A stretch of 64,000 bases of DNA from Massilia soli. GTDB lineage: Bacteria; Pseudomonadota; Gammaproteobacteria; Burkholderiales; Burkholderiaceae_D. Below are positions 15,245-24,239 of the stretch, piece after piece. Each line of letters begins with the position of its first letter. The stretch's first letter is position 1. Where the stretch lies: assembly GCF_016809835.1 (NCBI RefSeq), contig NZ_JAFBIL020000011.1, positions 1 through 64,000 of the forward strand. Direction: 5' to 3'. The notes beneath the pieces are model-generated. The model searched no databases, was not told the origin of the DNA, and was given only the letters and a program-made list of their open reading frames with translations. A program made the translations under genes and the position numbers.

Positions 15245-15327
15245 CAGCGTTGCCCCTTCACAGCGCCCGGCGGCCGCATCGGCCCGCCCGGCGCTCGCCT
15301 GTCATATTGTTTTGCTTGAGGTAATCC

Positions 15328-17361
15328 ATGAAATTCCAACGTACGCTGGCCGCCGCTGCGGTCCTGTCCGCTATATCGTCGCTGTCCCACGCCCAGACCA
15401 TGCCGCAAGGCGAACAAGCGGCCATCCCGAAGGTCGTCGTCACGGCCACGCCATTCCGTGCCGCTGAAGGCGACCAGATCCTGACGCCGGCAAAGATCCT
15501 GGCCGGTGACGAACTGCGCGACAAGGTCGGCAGCTCGCTGGGCGAGACCTTGTCGCAGGAACTGGGCGTGTCGGCGTCCGGCTTCGGACCCGGCGCGTCG
15601 CGCCCGATCATCCGCGGGCTCGAAGGTTCGCGCGTCAAGATGCTGGAAAACGGCATGGCGGTGTCCGACGTGTCGGGCTTGTCGAATGATCACGCGGTGG
15701 CCGCCGAAGGCGCCACCGCGCGCCAGATTGAAATCCTGCGCGGCCCGGCTTCCTTGCTGTACGGCTCGGGCGCGATTGGCGGCCTGGTGAACGTCGTCAA
15801 TGAACGGATCCCGACGCACCTGGAAGAGAAACTGGCGGGACAGGCCGAACTACGCTACGGCACGGTCGATGATTCGCGCAACGCGTCCGGTTCGGTCGAT
15901 GGCTCGGCCGGTGCGATCGGCTTCCACGTCGACGGCAACGTGCGCCGCGCGCACGATTACACGATTCCGGGTCCGGCCGCGCTGGGCGAAGACGCGCCGC
16001 CGCGCCGCCGGCTGGGCAATTCCTTCACCCGCCAGGAAACCGGCGGCGCCGGCGCCTCGCTGGTCGGCGCCTGGGGCCATGTCGGCGCATCGGTCTCGCT
16101 GCTGGACAGCCTGTACGGCATTCCAAGCGGCGAAGGCGCGCGCATCGACCAGTCGCAGACCCGCTATGACATCGACAGCATGGTGAAATCGCCTTTCAGC
16201 GGGATGGAAAGCGTCAAGTTCAAGCTCGGCTTCACCGACTACGAGCATACCGAGCTCGATGCCGACAGCGATCCGGAAGTGAAGTTCACCAACCGTTCGC
16301 TGGAGTCGCGCCTGGAGCTGACCCACAAGCCTGTGTCCGGATGGCATGGCACCTTCGGCGTCCAGACCGAGAACAGCCATTTCGCCGCCATCGGCGCCGA
16401 CGGCGGCCATGAAGAGCACGAGGACGGAGCCGCCGAGGAAGAGCACGGCAGCCACGTGACGGTGCCGGCCACCCACTCGACCTCGGTCGCGGGCTTCCTG
16501 GTGGAAGAGCGCGAGTTCGGCAAGTTGCGCATGAGCGCGGGCCTGCGCCTGGAATCGGTCAAGCGCCGTCCCGACGGCTTGCTGAAGCGCGACTTCAACC
16601 TGACGTCGTACTCGGTGGGCGGCATGTACCCCGTTGCGCCTGGCTACAGCGCCGGCCTGACCCTGTCGGTGGCCCAGCGCGCGCCGGCAACGGAGGAGCT
16701 GTACTCGGAAGGCCCGCACCACGCCACCGAAACCTTCGACATCGGCAATCCGAACCTGAAAAAGGAAACCTCGCACAACATCGAGCTGACCGTGCAGAAG
16801 ACCACTGGCCTGGTGCGCTGGAAAGCCAACCTGTTCGAAAACAAGGTCAACGATTTTGTCTACGGGCGCGTGACCGGCGTGCTGGTCGAGGAAGACGGCG
16901 AAGCGCTGCGCGAGCGCCTGTTCGAGCAAGCCGACGCCCGTATCCGCGGCGCCGAAGCCGAAATCGGCTACAACCAACTGGGCCAGGGCCTGTCGATGCG
17001 CGCCTTCGCCGACACCTCGCGCGGCAAGCTCGAACGCGGCGGCAGCCTGCCGCTGCAGCCTGCCAAGCGCGTCGGCTTCGACATTGGCTACAAGAAGGGC
17101 ACGATCCGCACTGGCCTGTCGGTGATGCGCGCGATGGAGCAGGACCGCCTGGCCAGCTTCGAAGCGACCGCGACCCCGGCTTACACGCAGGTCGGCGCCA
17201 ACTTGTCGTACACGCAGAAATACCGCAACCACGACCTGACCTGGTTCCTGCTGGCGAAGAACTTGCTGGACGATGACATCCGCCTGTCGACCTCGCTGTT
17301 GAAGGACCTGTCGCCGCTCCCGGGACGCAACTTCGTGTTCGGCGTGCGCACGCGCTTCTAA
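15328..17361 (+). CDS. TonB-dependent outer-membrane receptor, ZnuD-like (zinc uptake)
   Basis: A 677-residue receptor. The signal peptide is cleaved after ...SSLSHA (about residue 22). The plug domain follows (KVVVTATPFR as the TonB box region; RPIIRGLEGSRVKMLENG; ILRGPASLLYGSGAIGG). A 22-strand barrel ends in FVFGVRTRF with the C-terminal Phe required for BAM assembly. A long extracellular loop near residues 358-385 is rich in His and Glu (GGHEEHEDG, EEEHGSH), as in ZnuD receptors, and probably captures Zn2+. GAGGTAATCC precedes the ATG. The small CxxC protein upstream likely belongs to the same system. I looked for a Zur-type palindrome upstream and saw no convincing one. Confidence 0.85.
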   Translation: MKFQRTLAAAAVLSAISSLSHAQTMPQGEQAAIPKVVVTATPFRAAEGDQILTPAKILAGDELRDKVGSSLGETLSQELGVSASGFGPGASRPIIRGLEGSRVKMLENGMAVSDVSGLSNDHAVAAEGATARQIEILRGPASLLYGSGAIGGLVNVVNERIPTHLEEKLAGQAELRYGTVDDSRNASGSVDGSAGAIGFHVDGNVRRAHDYTIPGPAALGEDAPPRRRLGNSFTRQETGGAGASLVGAWGHVGASVSLLDSLYGIPSGEGARIDQSQTRYDIDSMVKSPFSGMESVKFKLGFTDYEHTELDADSDPEVKFTNRSLESRLELTHKPVSGWHGTFGVQTENSHFAAIGADGGHEEHEDGAAEEEHGSHVTVPATHSTSVAGFLVEEREFGKLRMSAGLRLESVKRRPDGLLKRDFNLTSYSVGGMYPVAPGYSAGLTLSVAQRAPATEELYSEGPHHATETFDIGNPNLKKETSHNIELTVQKTTGLVRWKANLFENKVNDFVYGRVTGVLVEEDGEALRERLFEQADARIRGAEAEIGYNQLGQGLSMRAFADTSRGKLERGGSLPLQPAKRVGFDIGYKKGTIRTGLSVMRAMEQDRLASFEATATPAYTQVGANLSYTQKYRNHDLTWFLLAKNLLDDDIRLSTSLLKDLSPLPGRNFVFGVRTRF

Positions 17362-17408
17362 ACGCGCCGCACGGCCCGCAACGCCGCAAAGCGTTGCTTG
17401 CCGAAACC

Positions 17409-17443
17409 AACCCCGTTGTGAGAGATCATTCCGGGGTTTTTTT
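17409..17443 (+). terminator. Terminator after the ZnuD-like receptor
   Basis: The arms AACCCCG and CGGGGTT (17409-17415 and 17432-17438) run into a T run. The receptor gene ends 47 bases upstream. The rest of the gap to 17598 is AT-richer and may hold the promoter of the Sel1 gene, but no clear box was found. Confidence 0.65.
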
Positions 17444-17598
17444 ACGTCCGCATATCGCGTCACGCCGATAGCACGCTTGTGCGCAGTCAAACCGGCGCAT
17501 TCTTCACGAATTAAGATTTTATCAATAGTTATCTGTATCGCCTGGCGACTGCCGCCGCCCAATCCTGCAAGTTCACGGCCACGTGCCGGAGGATGCGA

Positions 17599-18993
17599 AT
17601 GAACCGCCAGAATATCTCCCGTGAGAACTACCAAACCTATGTGTGGTTCAGGCATGCAGCCGAGGCCGGCGACGCCTATGCGCAGTTCAACCTGGGACTC
17701 ATGTACAAAAAAGGCGATGGCATCGAGCGCGACTACGCGCGCGCCTTCCGCTGGCTGCGCCAGGCCGCCCTGCAGGGGCTGGCGTTCGCCCAGAACCACC
17801 TGGGCGCGCTGTATTACAACGGCCGCGGCGTCCAGAAAAGCGATGTCGAGGCAGTCTACTGGTTTCGCCACGCGGCCGAACAGGGCGACGCCTCGGCCCA
17901 GCAAAACCTCGGCCAGATGTACAAGAAAGGCTGTGGCGTCGAGCAAAGCCACGAACTGGCGCTGGCCTGGTTTTACCGGGCGGCCGAGCAGGGCGTCGCC
18001 AGCGCGCAGAGCCTGCTCGCCGAGTGCTATCTGTATGGCCGCGGCGCGGCCATCAATTATCCGCTCGCGATGGCCTGGTTCCGCAAGGCCGCCGTGCAGG
18101 GCGACCCGATCGCCCAGCTGCACCTGGGCATGATGTACAAGCGCGGGCTTGGCGTCGACGCAAGCGCCGCGCAGGCGCTGTGCTGGTTCCGCCAGGCCGC
18201 CGCGCAAGGCACCGCCGGCGCCCAGCGCGAGCTTGGGCTCGCCTATGCCGACGGACTTGGCGTGCGGGCCGATCCGCTGCGTGCCTGCGCCTGGCTGCAG
18301 CGCGCCGGCGACCAGGGCGACAAGGAGGCGCAGTACAAGCTGGGCACGATGCTGGCCAACGGCCAGGGCGTCGAGCAAGACGAAGCGCGCGCGCTGGTGT
18401 GGTACCAGCGCGCCGCCGAGCAGGGCCACCTGATGGCCCAGTACAACCTGGGCAGCATGTACGCCAACGGCCGCGGCACCGAACGCGACGAGCAGAAAGC
18501 CCTTGACTGGTACCGCCGCGCCGCCGAACAGGGCGCGCCGAACGCCCAGTTCAACCTCGGGGTCATTTACGCCACCGGGCAGGGCGTGTCCAAGGACGAA
18601 GTCAAGGCGGCCCAGTGGTACCGGATCGCCGCCGAGCAGGGCGACCCCAGCGCGCAGAACAACCTTGGCGTCATGTACGCCAACGGCCAGGGCGTGCCGC
18701 AGGACGACCACCTGGCGGTGTTCTGGTACGGCCAGGCGGCCGAGCAGGGCCACGCGCTGGCCCAGTACAACCTGGCCGGCATGTACGGCAGCGGCCGCGG
18801 CGTCGCGCGCGACGCGGTGCGCCAGTACATGTGGATGCTGCTGGCCGCCGATGCGGGCGACCAGACCGCCAGCGCCAACAAAAGCATCGTCGCGCGCCGC
18901 CTCACACCGGCCGAAATCGGCTCGGCCCTCGACATGTCGCGCCGCTGGGTAATGGAGCACGGCCGGCTCACGCACCTCGAACGCGGCCTGTAA
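17599..18993 (+). CDS. Sel1-repeat (SLR/TPR-like) protein
   Basis: A 464-residue protein made almost entirely of about 12 Sel1-like repeats of 36 residues, each with the pattern A-x-x-W-[FY]-R-x-A-A-E-Q-G-x-x-x-A-Q-x-x-L-G-x-[ML]-Y-x-x-G-x-G-V. There is no signal peptide or membrane segment, so it is cytoplasmic. The start ATG at 17599 is 6 bases after a GGAGG box; the ATG at 17593 overlaps the box too closely. SLR proteins form alpha-solenoid scaffolds in signalling or surface-polymer complexes. The last repeat (GSALDMSRRWVMEH) differs from the rest and acts as a cap. It is not in an operon with either neighbour. Strong internal repetition makes it prone to copy-number change. Confidence 0.88.
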   Translation: MNRQNISRENYQTYVWFRHAAEAGDAYAQFNLGLMYKKGDGIERDYARAFRWLRQAALQGLAFAQNHLGALYYNGRGVQKSDVEAVYWFRHAAEQGDASAQQNLGQMYKKGCGVEQSHELALAWFYRAAEQGVASAQSLLAECYLYGRGAAINYPLAMAWFRKAAVQGDPIAQLHLGMMYKRGLGVDASAAQALCWFRQAAAQGTAGAQRELGLAYADGLGVRADPLRACAWLQRAGDQGDKEAQYKLGTMLANGQGVEQDEARALVWYQRAAEQGHLMAQYNLGSMYANGRGTERDEQKALDWYRRAAEQGAPNAQFNLGVIYATGQGVSKDEVKAAQWYRIAAEQGDPSAQNNLGVMYANGQGVPQDDHLAVFWYGQAAEQGHALAQYNLAGMYGSGRGVARDAVRQYMWMLLAADAGDQTASANKSIVARRLTPAEIGSALDMSRRWVMEHGRLTHLERGL

Positions 18994-19123
18994 GTACGCG
19001 CCACGCTTCGAATTCCATCCGCCGCCGGTGCAACGCCGGAGGTCGCCAGAGGCGGCAATTCGCGCTATCATCTTGTCGGCAAATCCCAGCCTTAAGACTC
19101 TTCACCGAAAGATGCCACTACCT

Positions 19124-21286
19124 ATGCAAATGAGACACGCATCCATTCTTGTTGGCCTGCTCGCCGCATTCGGCGGACCAGCCATGGCGCAAGTCTGCGC
19201 CCCTGCAGGCGTACCGATCGCCTACCCGGTGACCAAAAAGGTCGACCAGCAGGACAACTACCACGGCACCACCATCGCCGATCCGTACCGCTGGCTGGAA
19301 GACGACAACAGCGCAGAAACCAAGGAATGGGTCGACGCGCAGAACAAGGTCACCCAGGCCTACCTCGGCCAGATTCCGGAGCGTGAAAACATCCGCCAGC
19401 GCCTGACCAAGCTGTGGAACTACGAGCGCTTCAGCGTGCCGTACAAGGAAGGCGGCCGCTACTTCTACACGCGCAACGACGGCCTGCAACCGCAGTCGGT
19501 GCTCTACACCATGAAAACCCTGGGTGACACGCCACGCGTGCTGCTCGACCCGAACACACTCGCAGCCGACGGCACCGTCGCGCTGGCAGGCGCCGCAGTC
19601 AGCCCGGACGGCAAGCTGTTGGCCTACGGCACCGCCGCTTCCGGCTCCGACTGGAACGAATGGAAAGTGCGCGACATCGAGACCGGCAAGGACCTGACCG
19701 ACCACCTGAAGTGGGTCAAGTTCTCGGCCACCGCCTGGACCAAGGATGGCAAGGGCTTCTTCTACAGCCGCTACGACGAGCCGAAGGAAGCGACCAGGCT
19801 GACCGGCGTGAATTACTTCCAGAAGCTGTACTACCACAAGGTCGGCACCCCGCAGAGCGCCGATACGCTGGTGTACGACCGTCCCGACCAGAAGGAATGG
19901 GGCTTCCGCGCCGAAGTCACCGACGACGGCAAGTACCTGTTGATCACCGCCACCAAGGGCACCGCGCCGAAGTACCGCGTGTTCTACAAGGACCTGAGCC
20001 AGGCCGATTCGAAAGTGGTCGCGCTGGTCGACGAGTTCGAAGCATCGTACGACTTCATCGACAACGATGGTCCGGTGATGTACTTCGTCACCGACAAGAA
20101 CGCGCCGCGCAAGCGTATCGTCGCCATCGACGTCCGCAAGCCCGAAGCGGCCAACTGGAAGCAGATCGTCCCGGAAGCGAAAGAAACCCTGATGGGCGGC
20201 AGCCTGCTGAACAACCAGCTGGTCACCGAATACCTGGCCGATGCGCGCAGCATGGTCAAAGTGTTCGACCTCAAGGGCAAGGCGGTGCGTGAAATCGCGC
20301 TGCCGGGGATTGGTTCGGCATCGGGCTTCAATGGCAAGCGCAAGGACAACGAAACGTTCTACTCGTTCACCGGCTTCACCAACCCGACCACCATCTACCG
20401 CCTCGACCTGAAGAACGGCAAAAGCACGGTATTCCGCCAGCCGAAGGTCGACTTCGACCCAAGCCAGTACGAAACGCGCCAGCAGTTCTACACCAGCCGC
20501 GACGGCACCAAGGTACCGATGTTCATCGTGTCCAAAAAAGGCCTGAAGATGGACGGCAGCAACCCGACCTACCTGTACGGCTACGGCGGCTTCAACATCT
20601 CGCTGACCCCGGCGTTCTCGCCAGCCAACCTGGCCTGGATGGAAATGGGCGGCGTCTACGTGGTGGCCAACCTGCGCGGCGGCGGTGAATACGGCGAGCA
20701 ATGGCACGTTGCCGGCACCAAGCTGCAAAAGCAAAACGTGTTCGACGACTTCATCGGCGCGGCCGAATGGCTGATCGCCAACAAGGTGACCTCGCCAGCG
20801 AAACTGGCGATTGGCGGCGGCAGCAACGGCGGCCTGCTGGTCGGCGCGGCGATGACGCAGCGTCCGGAACTGTTCGGCGCGGCGATCCCGCAAGTGGGCG
20901 TGATGGACATGCTGCGCTTCCACAAGTTCACCATCGGCTGGGCCTGGACCTCGGACTACGGCTCGGCGGATAACGCGGACGAGTTCAAGGCGCTGGTCAA
21001 GTACTCGCCACTGCACAACCTGAAGGCGGGCAGCTGCTACCCGGCGACGATGGTCACGACGGCTGACCACGACGACCGCGTGGTGCCGGCCCACAGCTTC
21101 AAGTTTGCCGCCGCTGCGCAAGCCGCGCAGGGCGGCGCCGCGCCGATCCTGATCCGCATCGACACCAAGGCCGGCCACGGCGCTGGCAAGCCGACCGCGA
21201 AAGTGATTGAAGAAGTGGCCGACCGCTGGGGCTTCCTGGCGCGCGCGTTGAAGATGAACGAGCCGGCGCAAGTCGCCGCCAAGTAA
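19124..21286 (+). CDS. Prolyl oligopeptidase family serine peptidase (S9A)
   Basis: About 720 residues from the ATG at 19124; ATGs at 19112 and 19130 are alternatives. The signal peptide SILVGLLAAFGGPAMAQ predicts export to the periplasm. An N-terminal cap helix (DPYRWLEDDNSAETKEW) is followed by a seven-blade propeller region and the alpha/beta hydrolase domain from about residue 470. The catalytic Ser is in GGGSNGG at about residue 567, Asp in TADHDDRVVP and His in KAGHGAGKPT. It cleaves short peptides after Pro. A terminator follows directly. Length (about 700) and motif order match bacterial prolyl endopeptidases. Confidence 0.9.
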   Translation: MQMRHASILVGLLAAFGGPAMAQVCAPAGVPIAYPVTKKVDQQDNYHGTTIADPYRWLEDDNSAETKEWVDAQNKVTQAYLGQIPERENIRQRLTKLWNYERFSVPYKEGGRYFYTRNDGLQPQSVLYTMKTLGDTPRVLLDPNTLAADGTVALAGAAVSPDGKLLAYGTAASGSDWNEWKVRDIETGKDLTDHLKWVKFSATAWTKDGKGFFYSRYDEPKEATRLTGVNYFQKLYYHKVGTPQSADTLVYDRPDQKEWGFRAEVTDDGKYLLITATKGTAPKYRVFYKDLSQADSKVVALVDEFEASYDFIDNDGPVMYFVTDKNAPRKRIVAIDVRKPEAANWKQIVPEAKETLMGGSLLNNQLVTEYLADARSMVKVFDLKGKAVREIALPGIGSASGFNGKRKDNETFYSFTGFTNPTTIYRLDLKNGKSTVFRQPKVDFDPSQYETRQQFYTSRDGTKVPMFIVSKKGLKMDGSNPTYLYGYGGFNISLTPAFSPANLAWMEMGGVYVVANLRGGGEYGEQWHVAGTKLQKQNVFDDFIGAAEWLIANKVTSPAKLAIGGGSNGGLLVGAAMTQRPELFGAAIPQVGVMDMLRFHKFTIGWAWTSDYGSADNADEFKALVKYSPLHNLKAGSCYPATMVTTADHDDRVVPAHSFKFAAAAQAAQGGAAPILIRIDTKAGHGAGKPTAKVIEEVADRWGFLARALKMNEPAQVAAK

Positions 21287-21305
21287 TCGGCGACCCGTCG
21301 GGTAA

Positions 21306-21340
21306 AAAAAGCGCACGCGGCTCCGGCCCGTGCGCTTTTT
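21306..21340 (+). terminator. Terminator between the prolyl oligopeptidase and M28 peptidase genes
   Basis: The arms AAAAAGCGCACG and CGTGCGCTTTTT surround an 11-base loop. The A tract before and T tract after make it bidirectional in form. Confidence 0.85.
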
Positions 21341-21446
21341 CAGTTTCTGGAGAACGGGCGGTGTATATTCATGGTCCCGCGGCGCCCGCCCGTGTACGGC
21401 CATGCCTGTACGTACGAGGCGCCGGTTGACCGCTTCAAGGACCTTC

Positions 21447-22733
21447 ATGACACCGACATCACCCCTGGCCGTTGTTGGCCTCACGCTCGCGCTGGCGGCG
21501 CCGCTCGCCTGGGCCCAGTCGCCTTCAACGCCTGTAACTGCGGAAGCCGATCCGGTCGCCGCACTGGTGGGCCAGCTCGACCTGGAGAAGTACAAGGCGA
21601 CGATCAAGGGCCTGACCCGGTTCGGCGACCGCCGCCAGGGCACCGAGCGCAATCGCCAGGCGCTGGACTGGATCGAGGCGCAGCTCAACGCGTACGGCTG
21701 CAAGACCGAACGCCTGCAATACGAGTACACCGAAGCGGCGCCGCGCCCGGCCGGCACGCCAGCGCCGCCGCGCCCGGCGCCGAAGACGGGCGGCGGGCGT
21801 GGCGGTCCTCCGGGGCAAGGCGGCAGTACGCTGTTCGGCAACCGCGCGCCGACCGGGGTCAATTCCGATCCGATGCTGCAGGCCGACGCCCGGCTGCGCG
21901 CGCTCAATGCCGAGCAGCCGCCGGTGGGGACGTCCAGGCGCGAGAACATCTACTGCACCAAGGTTGGCACAACCCATCCGCACGAAATGTACATCGTCAG
22001 CGCGCACATGGACGGCCTCGGCTACGGTGAGGCCGCCAACGACGATGGCTCTGGCACCGCGCTGGTGATGGAGCTGGCGCGCATCCTGAACGCCCCGGGC
22101 GTGCACACCGGGCGTTCGATTCGCTTTGCGATCTGGAACAACGAGGAAACAGGCCTGAATGGCGCCCGCGCCTATGTCGAGCAGCGCAAGGACTTGCAGG
22201 GGATTGAATCGCCGAAAGGGTCGGGCAAGTTTCCCGAACCGACCTGGCTGGGCGTGATCCAGCACGACATGATGCTGTGGGATCACGGCATGCCGATTCC
22301 CAAGCTCGACGCCAAGGGCAAGGCGGTGCTCGACGACAAGGGACAGCCGATCTACGTGTCGCCCGAGGAGCAGCGCGCCGAAGCGGACGTCAATATCGAA
22401 TTCCAGTCGGCGTCGAAGCAGGCCGAGGCGTCATCGAAACTGGCATGGGTCCTGCACGCGGCTAATGGCAAGTACGCCAGCCCCTATCCGGCGATGGTAG
22501 GCCCGCACATGACCAATACCGATTCGGTGCCGTTCATGGACCTGGTACCGGCGGTCTCGCTGCGCGAAAACGAGCGCGGCATGCACATCGGCGCCGGGTG
22601 GAATCCCAACTGGCACCAGCCGAGCGACGTCTTCAGCACTTACTCGGACAAGGACTTCATGCTGGGGCTAAATGCGGCCCAGACCACGCTGGCCGGTGTG
22701 GCGCAGCTGAGTGGCGCGACGGTCAAGCCCTAG
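21447..22733 (+). CDS. M28-family zinc aminopeptidase, secreted
   Basis: 428 residues from the ATG at 21447 (AAGGA Shine-Dalgarno). An in-frame ATG at 21330 is inside the terminator hairpin and is rejected. The signal peptide AVVGLTLALAAPLAWA ends near residue 20. A Pro/Gly-rich insert (PAPKTGGGRGGPPGQGG) is unusual for the family. Metal-site motifs are SAHMDGLGYGEAANDDGSGT (His and Asp ligands), IWNNEETGLNGA (catalytic Glu pair), a QHDMMLWD Asp and a C-terminal WNPNWHQPSD His. It removes N-terminal residues from peptides in the periplasm or outside the cell, which complements the oligopeptidase upstream. Confidence 0.87.
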   Translation: MTPTSPLAVVGLTLALAAPLAWAQSPSTPVTAEADPVAALVGQLDLEKYKATIKGLTRFGDRRQGTERNRQALDWIEAQLNAYGCKTERLQYEYTEAAPRPAGTPAPPRPAPKTGGGRGGPPGQGGSTLFGNRAPTGVNSDPMLQADARLRALNAEQPPVGTSRRENIYCTKVGTTHPHEMYIVSAHMDGLGYGEAANDDGSGTALVMELARILNAPGVHTGRSIRFAIWNNEETGLNGARAYVEQRKDLQGIESPKGSGKFPEPTWLGVIQHDMMLWDHGMPIPKLDAKGKAVLDDKGQPIYVSPEEQRAEADVNIEFQSASKQAEASSKLAWVLHAANGKYASPYPAMVGPHMTNTDSVPFMDLVPAVSLRENERGMHIGAGWNPNWHQPSDVFSTYSDKDFMLGLNAAQTTLAGVAQLSGATVKP

Positions 22734-22831
22734 CATTCCTCGCAGGTCGTCCAATGCCGCACGGAAACCGACGACCTCGTTTTGCTGCTTGACGGCATAC
22801 TATTGCTTCAACAATCAGGAGGGAGCAAGCC

Positions 22832-23350
22832 ATGCAAAGCAGCACAGGAACCCCGGGCGGCGTAATGGACCAGGACGCACTCGATTTCATCCGCAGCGTG
22901 TTCGGGCTGGTGCGGTCGGGGGACGACGCTTCCTTGCGCGCCATGGTTGAAAAAGGCCTGCCAGTCAACTTCCGAAACGAAAAAGGCGACAGCCTGATCA
23001 TGCTGGCGAGTTACCACGGGCACCTGGACACCTGCAGGGTGCTGCTCGACGCAGGGGCGGACCCGAATGTCGCCAACGACCAGGGGCAGACGCCGCTGGC
23101 GGGCGCCGCCTACAAGGGCTACCTCGAGATTGCGGAGCTGCTGCTGGCGCACGGGGCCAACATCGAAGGCGCCAGTCCCGACGGTAAAACGCCTTTGATG
23201 ATGGCGGCGATGTTCAACCGCACCGCCATCGTCGAGCTGCTGCTCGCGCGCGGCGCCTCGGCGCAAGCGGTCGACAGCCGCGGCATGACAGCGCAATCGC
23301 TGGCCGCGACGATGGGCGCCGCCGACACCCTCGCGCAGCTCACGGTATAG
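22832..23350 (+). CDS. Ankyrin-repeat protein
   Basis: A 172-residue cytoplasmic protein. After a helical start (DQDALDFIRSVFGLVRSGD) there are about four ankyrin repeats, clear in the consensus G-x-T-P-L-x-x-A-A-x-x-G-[HY]-x-x-[IV]-x-x-L-L-x-x-G-A. Examples are LIMLASYHGHLDTCRVLLDAG, TPLAGAAYKGYLEIAELLLA and TPLMMAAMFNRTAIVELLL. The GGAGGGAGC Shine-Dalgarno is 6 bases before the ATG. Similar short ankyrin proteins in bacteria partner with catalases or other enzymes, but no partner gene is adjacent. It is followed by a long perfect hairpin at 23385-23452. Confidence 0.88.
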   Translation: MQSSTGTPGGVMDQDALDFIRSVFGLVRSGDDASLRAMVEKGLPVNFRNEKGDSLIMLASYHGHLDTCRVLLDAGADPNVANDQGQTPLAGAAYKGYLEIAELLLAHGANIEGASPDGKTPLMMAAMFNRTAIVELLLARGASAQAVDSRGMTAQSLAATMGAADTLAQLTV

Positions 23351-23384
23351 AAACAGCCTCCCGAGATCAACGGCAACGGCAAAG

Positions 23385-23452
23385 TTCCAAAATCGGGGAC
23401 AGACCACCATTTTAGAATCTTCTAAAATGGTGGTCTGTCCCCGATTTTGGAA
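23385..23452. repeat. 68-base perfect inverted repeat with 2-base loop
   Basis: Two 33-base arms (23385-23417 and 23420-23452) are exactly complementary around a TC loop. Each arm holds the core GGGGACAGACCACCATTTT or its complement. It lies between the convergent ankyrin and HTH-cupin genes, 2 bases before the stop of the latter, and could stop transcription from both sides. The arm length far exceeds a normal terminator, and the GGGGACAGACC core resembles REP-type palindromes mobilised by RAYT transposases in Burkholderiales. That last point is from memory. Confidence 0.85.
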
Positions 23453-23454
23453 GA

Positions 23455-24036
23455 TTACCTGTGGACTACGACTAGCAAGGCTTTGGCCTCGGTTTTGCTG
23501 GTGTTGCGGATGACGTGGTTCTGGTCCGCCGGGTAGCGCGCCGTGCCGCCGAGCTTGAGCTTGCGCTTGCTGGTGCCGACTTCGACTTCGACCGAACCGT
23601 GCGTGACCGTCAGGTGCTCGTTGGTGCCCGGATCGTGCGCCTGCGAGGCCAGCTCGCCGCCCGGCGCCAGGGTCAGCTCGTACCATTCGTACTTGCCGGC
23701 CATTTCCATCGGCCCCAGGATGCGCAGCGTGTAGCCGGCGTGCGCGCCGGGCAGGGTGGGGGTCTCGTGGGCGTCCAGCACGCGGATCGTTTCGACTTCG
23801 CGGGTGTCCGATGCCAGCAAATCGCCAATCGGCACACCCAACGCGTTGGCAAGGCGCCACGTGATCGCAATGGTCGGATTCGCCTTCTCGCGTTCGATCT
23901 GCGATAACATCGACTTCGACACCCCCGCTATCCGCGACAGGTCCTCCAGCGTCAGGCCGCGCGCAAGGCGCAGCCGCTGCAAGGTCGCCCCCACTTCAGG
24001 AGGGGAATTGGTCGACAGGGATGTATTCATCAGCAC
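23455..24036 (-). CDS. HTH (XRE) and cupin transcriptional regulator
   Basis: A 193-residue two-domain regulator. The N-terminal XRE helix-turn-helix spans about residues 15-72 (LRLARGLTLEDLSRIAGVSKSMLSQIEREKANPTI split over 20). The C-terminal cupin spans about 105-192 (WYELTLAPGGELASQAH; NEHLTVTHGSVEVEVG; GTARYPADQNHVIRN), which binds a small molecule or senses a ligand. ATGs at 24036 and 24030 are both possible starts. It is divergent from kbl with about 200 bases between, so it is the likely regulator of the threonine/serine degradation genes. The DNA between has the near-palindromic pieces AAGTTGCAAG and CTTGCCAACTT, a candidate operator. Confidence 0.88.
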   Translation of the reverse strand: MLMNTSLSTNSPPEVGATLQRLRLARGLTLEDLSRIAGVSKSMLSQIEREKANPTIAITWRLANALGVPIGDLLASDTREVETIRVLDAHETPTLPGAHAGYTLRILGPMEMAGKYEWYELTLAPGGELASQAHDPGTNEHLTVTHGSVEVEVGTSKRKLKLGGTARYPADQNHVIRNTSKTEAKALLVVVHR

Positions 24037-24239
24037 ACTTATGTAAGTTGCAAGTTGATGGATTGCCCAAACTGTTGCTTGCCAACTTCAGGCAGCTTGG
24101 GTAATATCCATTATATTGAATTTGAGTTCGACATATCGGATTAATGCCAAATGATCGAACAGGTGCAAAATCTGGACCCACGGTACAGCATTGTGCAACA
24201 GTCGGTCAAGCGACCGGCACCACCACGACGAGGATAATG
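24037..24239. promoter_or_regulatory. Divergent intergenic region between HTH-cupin regulator and kbl
   Basis: AT-richer than its surroundings. The near-inverted repeat AAGTTGCAAG / CTTGCCAACTT and the flanking TTGCCCAA / TTGGGTAA are interleaved at about 24045-24105. These are plausible operator half-sites for the adjacent HTH-cupin protein. No -35/-10 pair could be placed with confidence. Confidence 0.35.

Noticed and set aside
17599-18993. Tandem repeats in the Sel1 gene as a mobile or satellite element
   Set aside because: The 108-base periodicity is the coding repeat of an SLR protein and keeps frame throughout.
15850-19071. A 1073-codon open frame on the minus strand
   Set aside because: It is antisense to the TonB receptor and Sel1 genes. 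High GC at third positions keeps the opposite frame open. The translation has no family motifs, and the Sel1 repeat gives it artificial repetition.
19118-21949. A 943-codon open frame on the minus strand
   Set aside because: Antisense to the prolyl oligopeptidase and M28 peptidase genes, whose catalytic motifs are complete. No motif or ribosome site supports the antisense frame.
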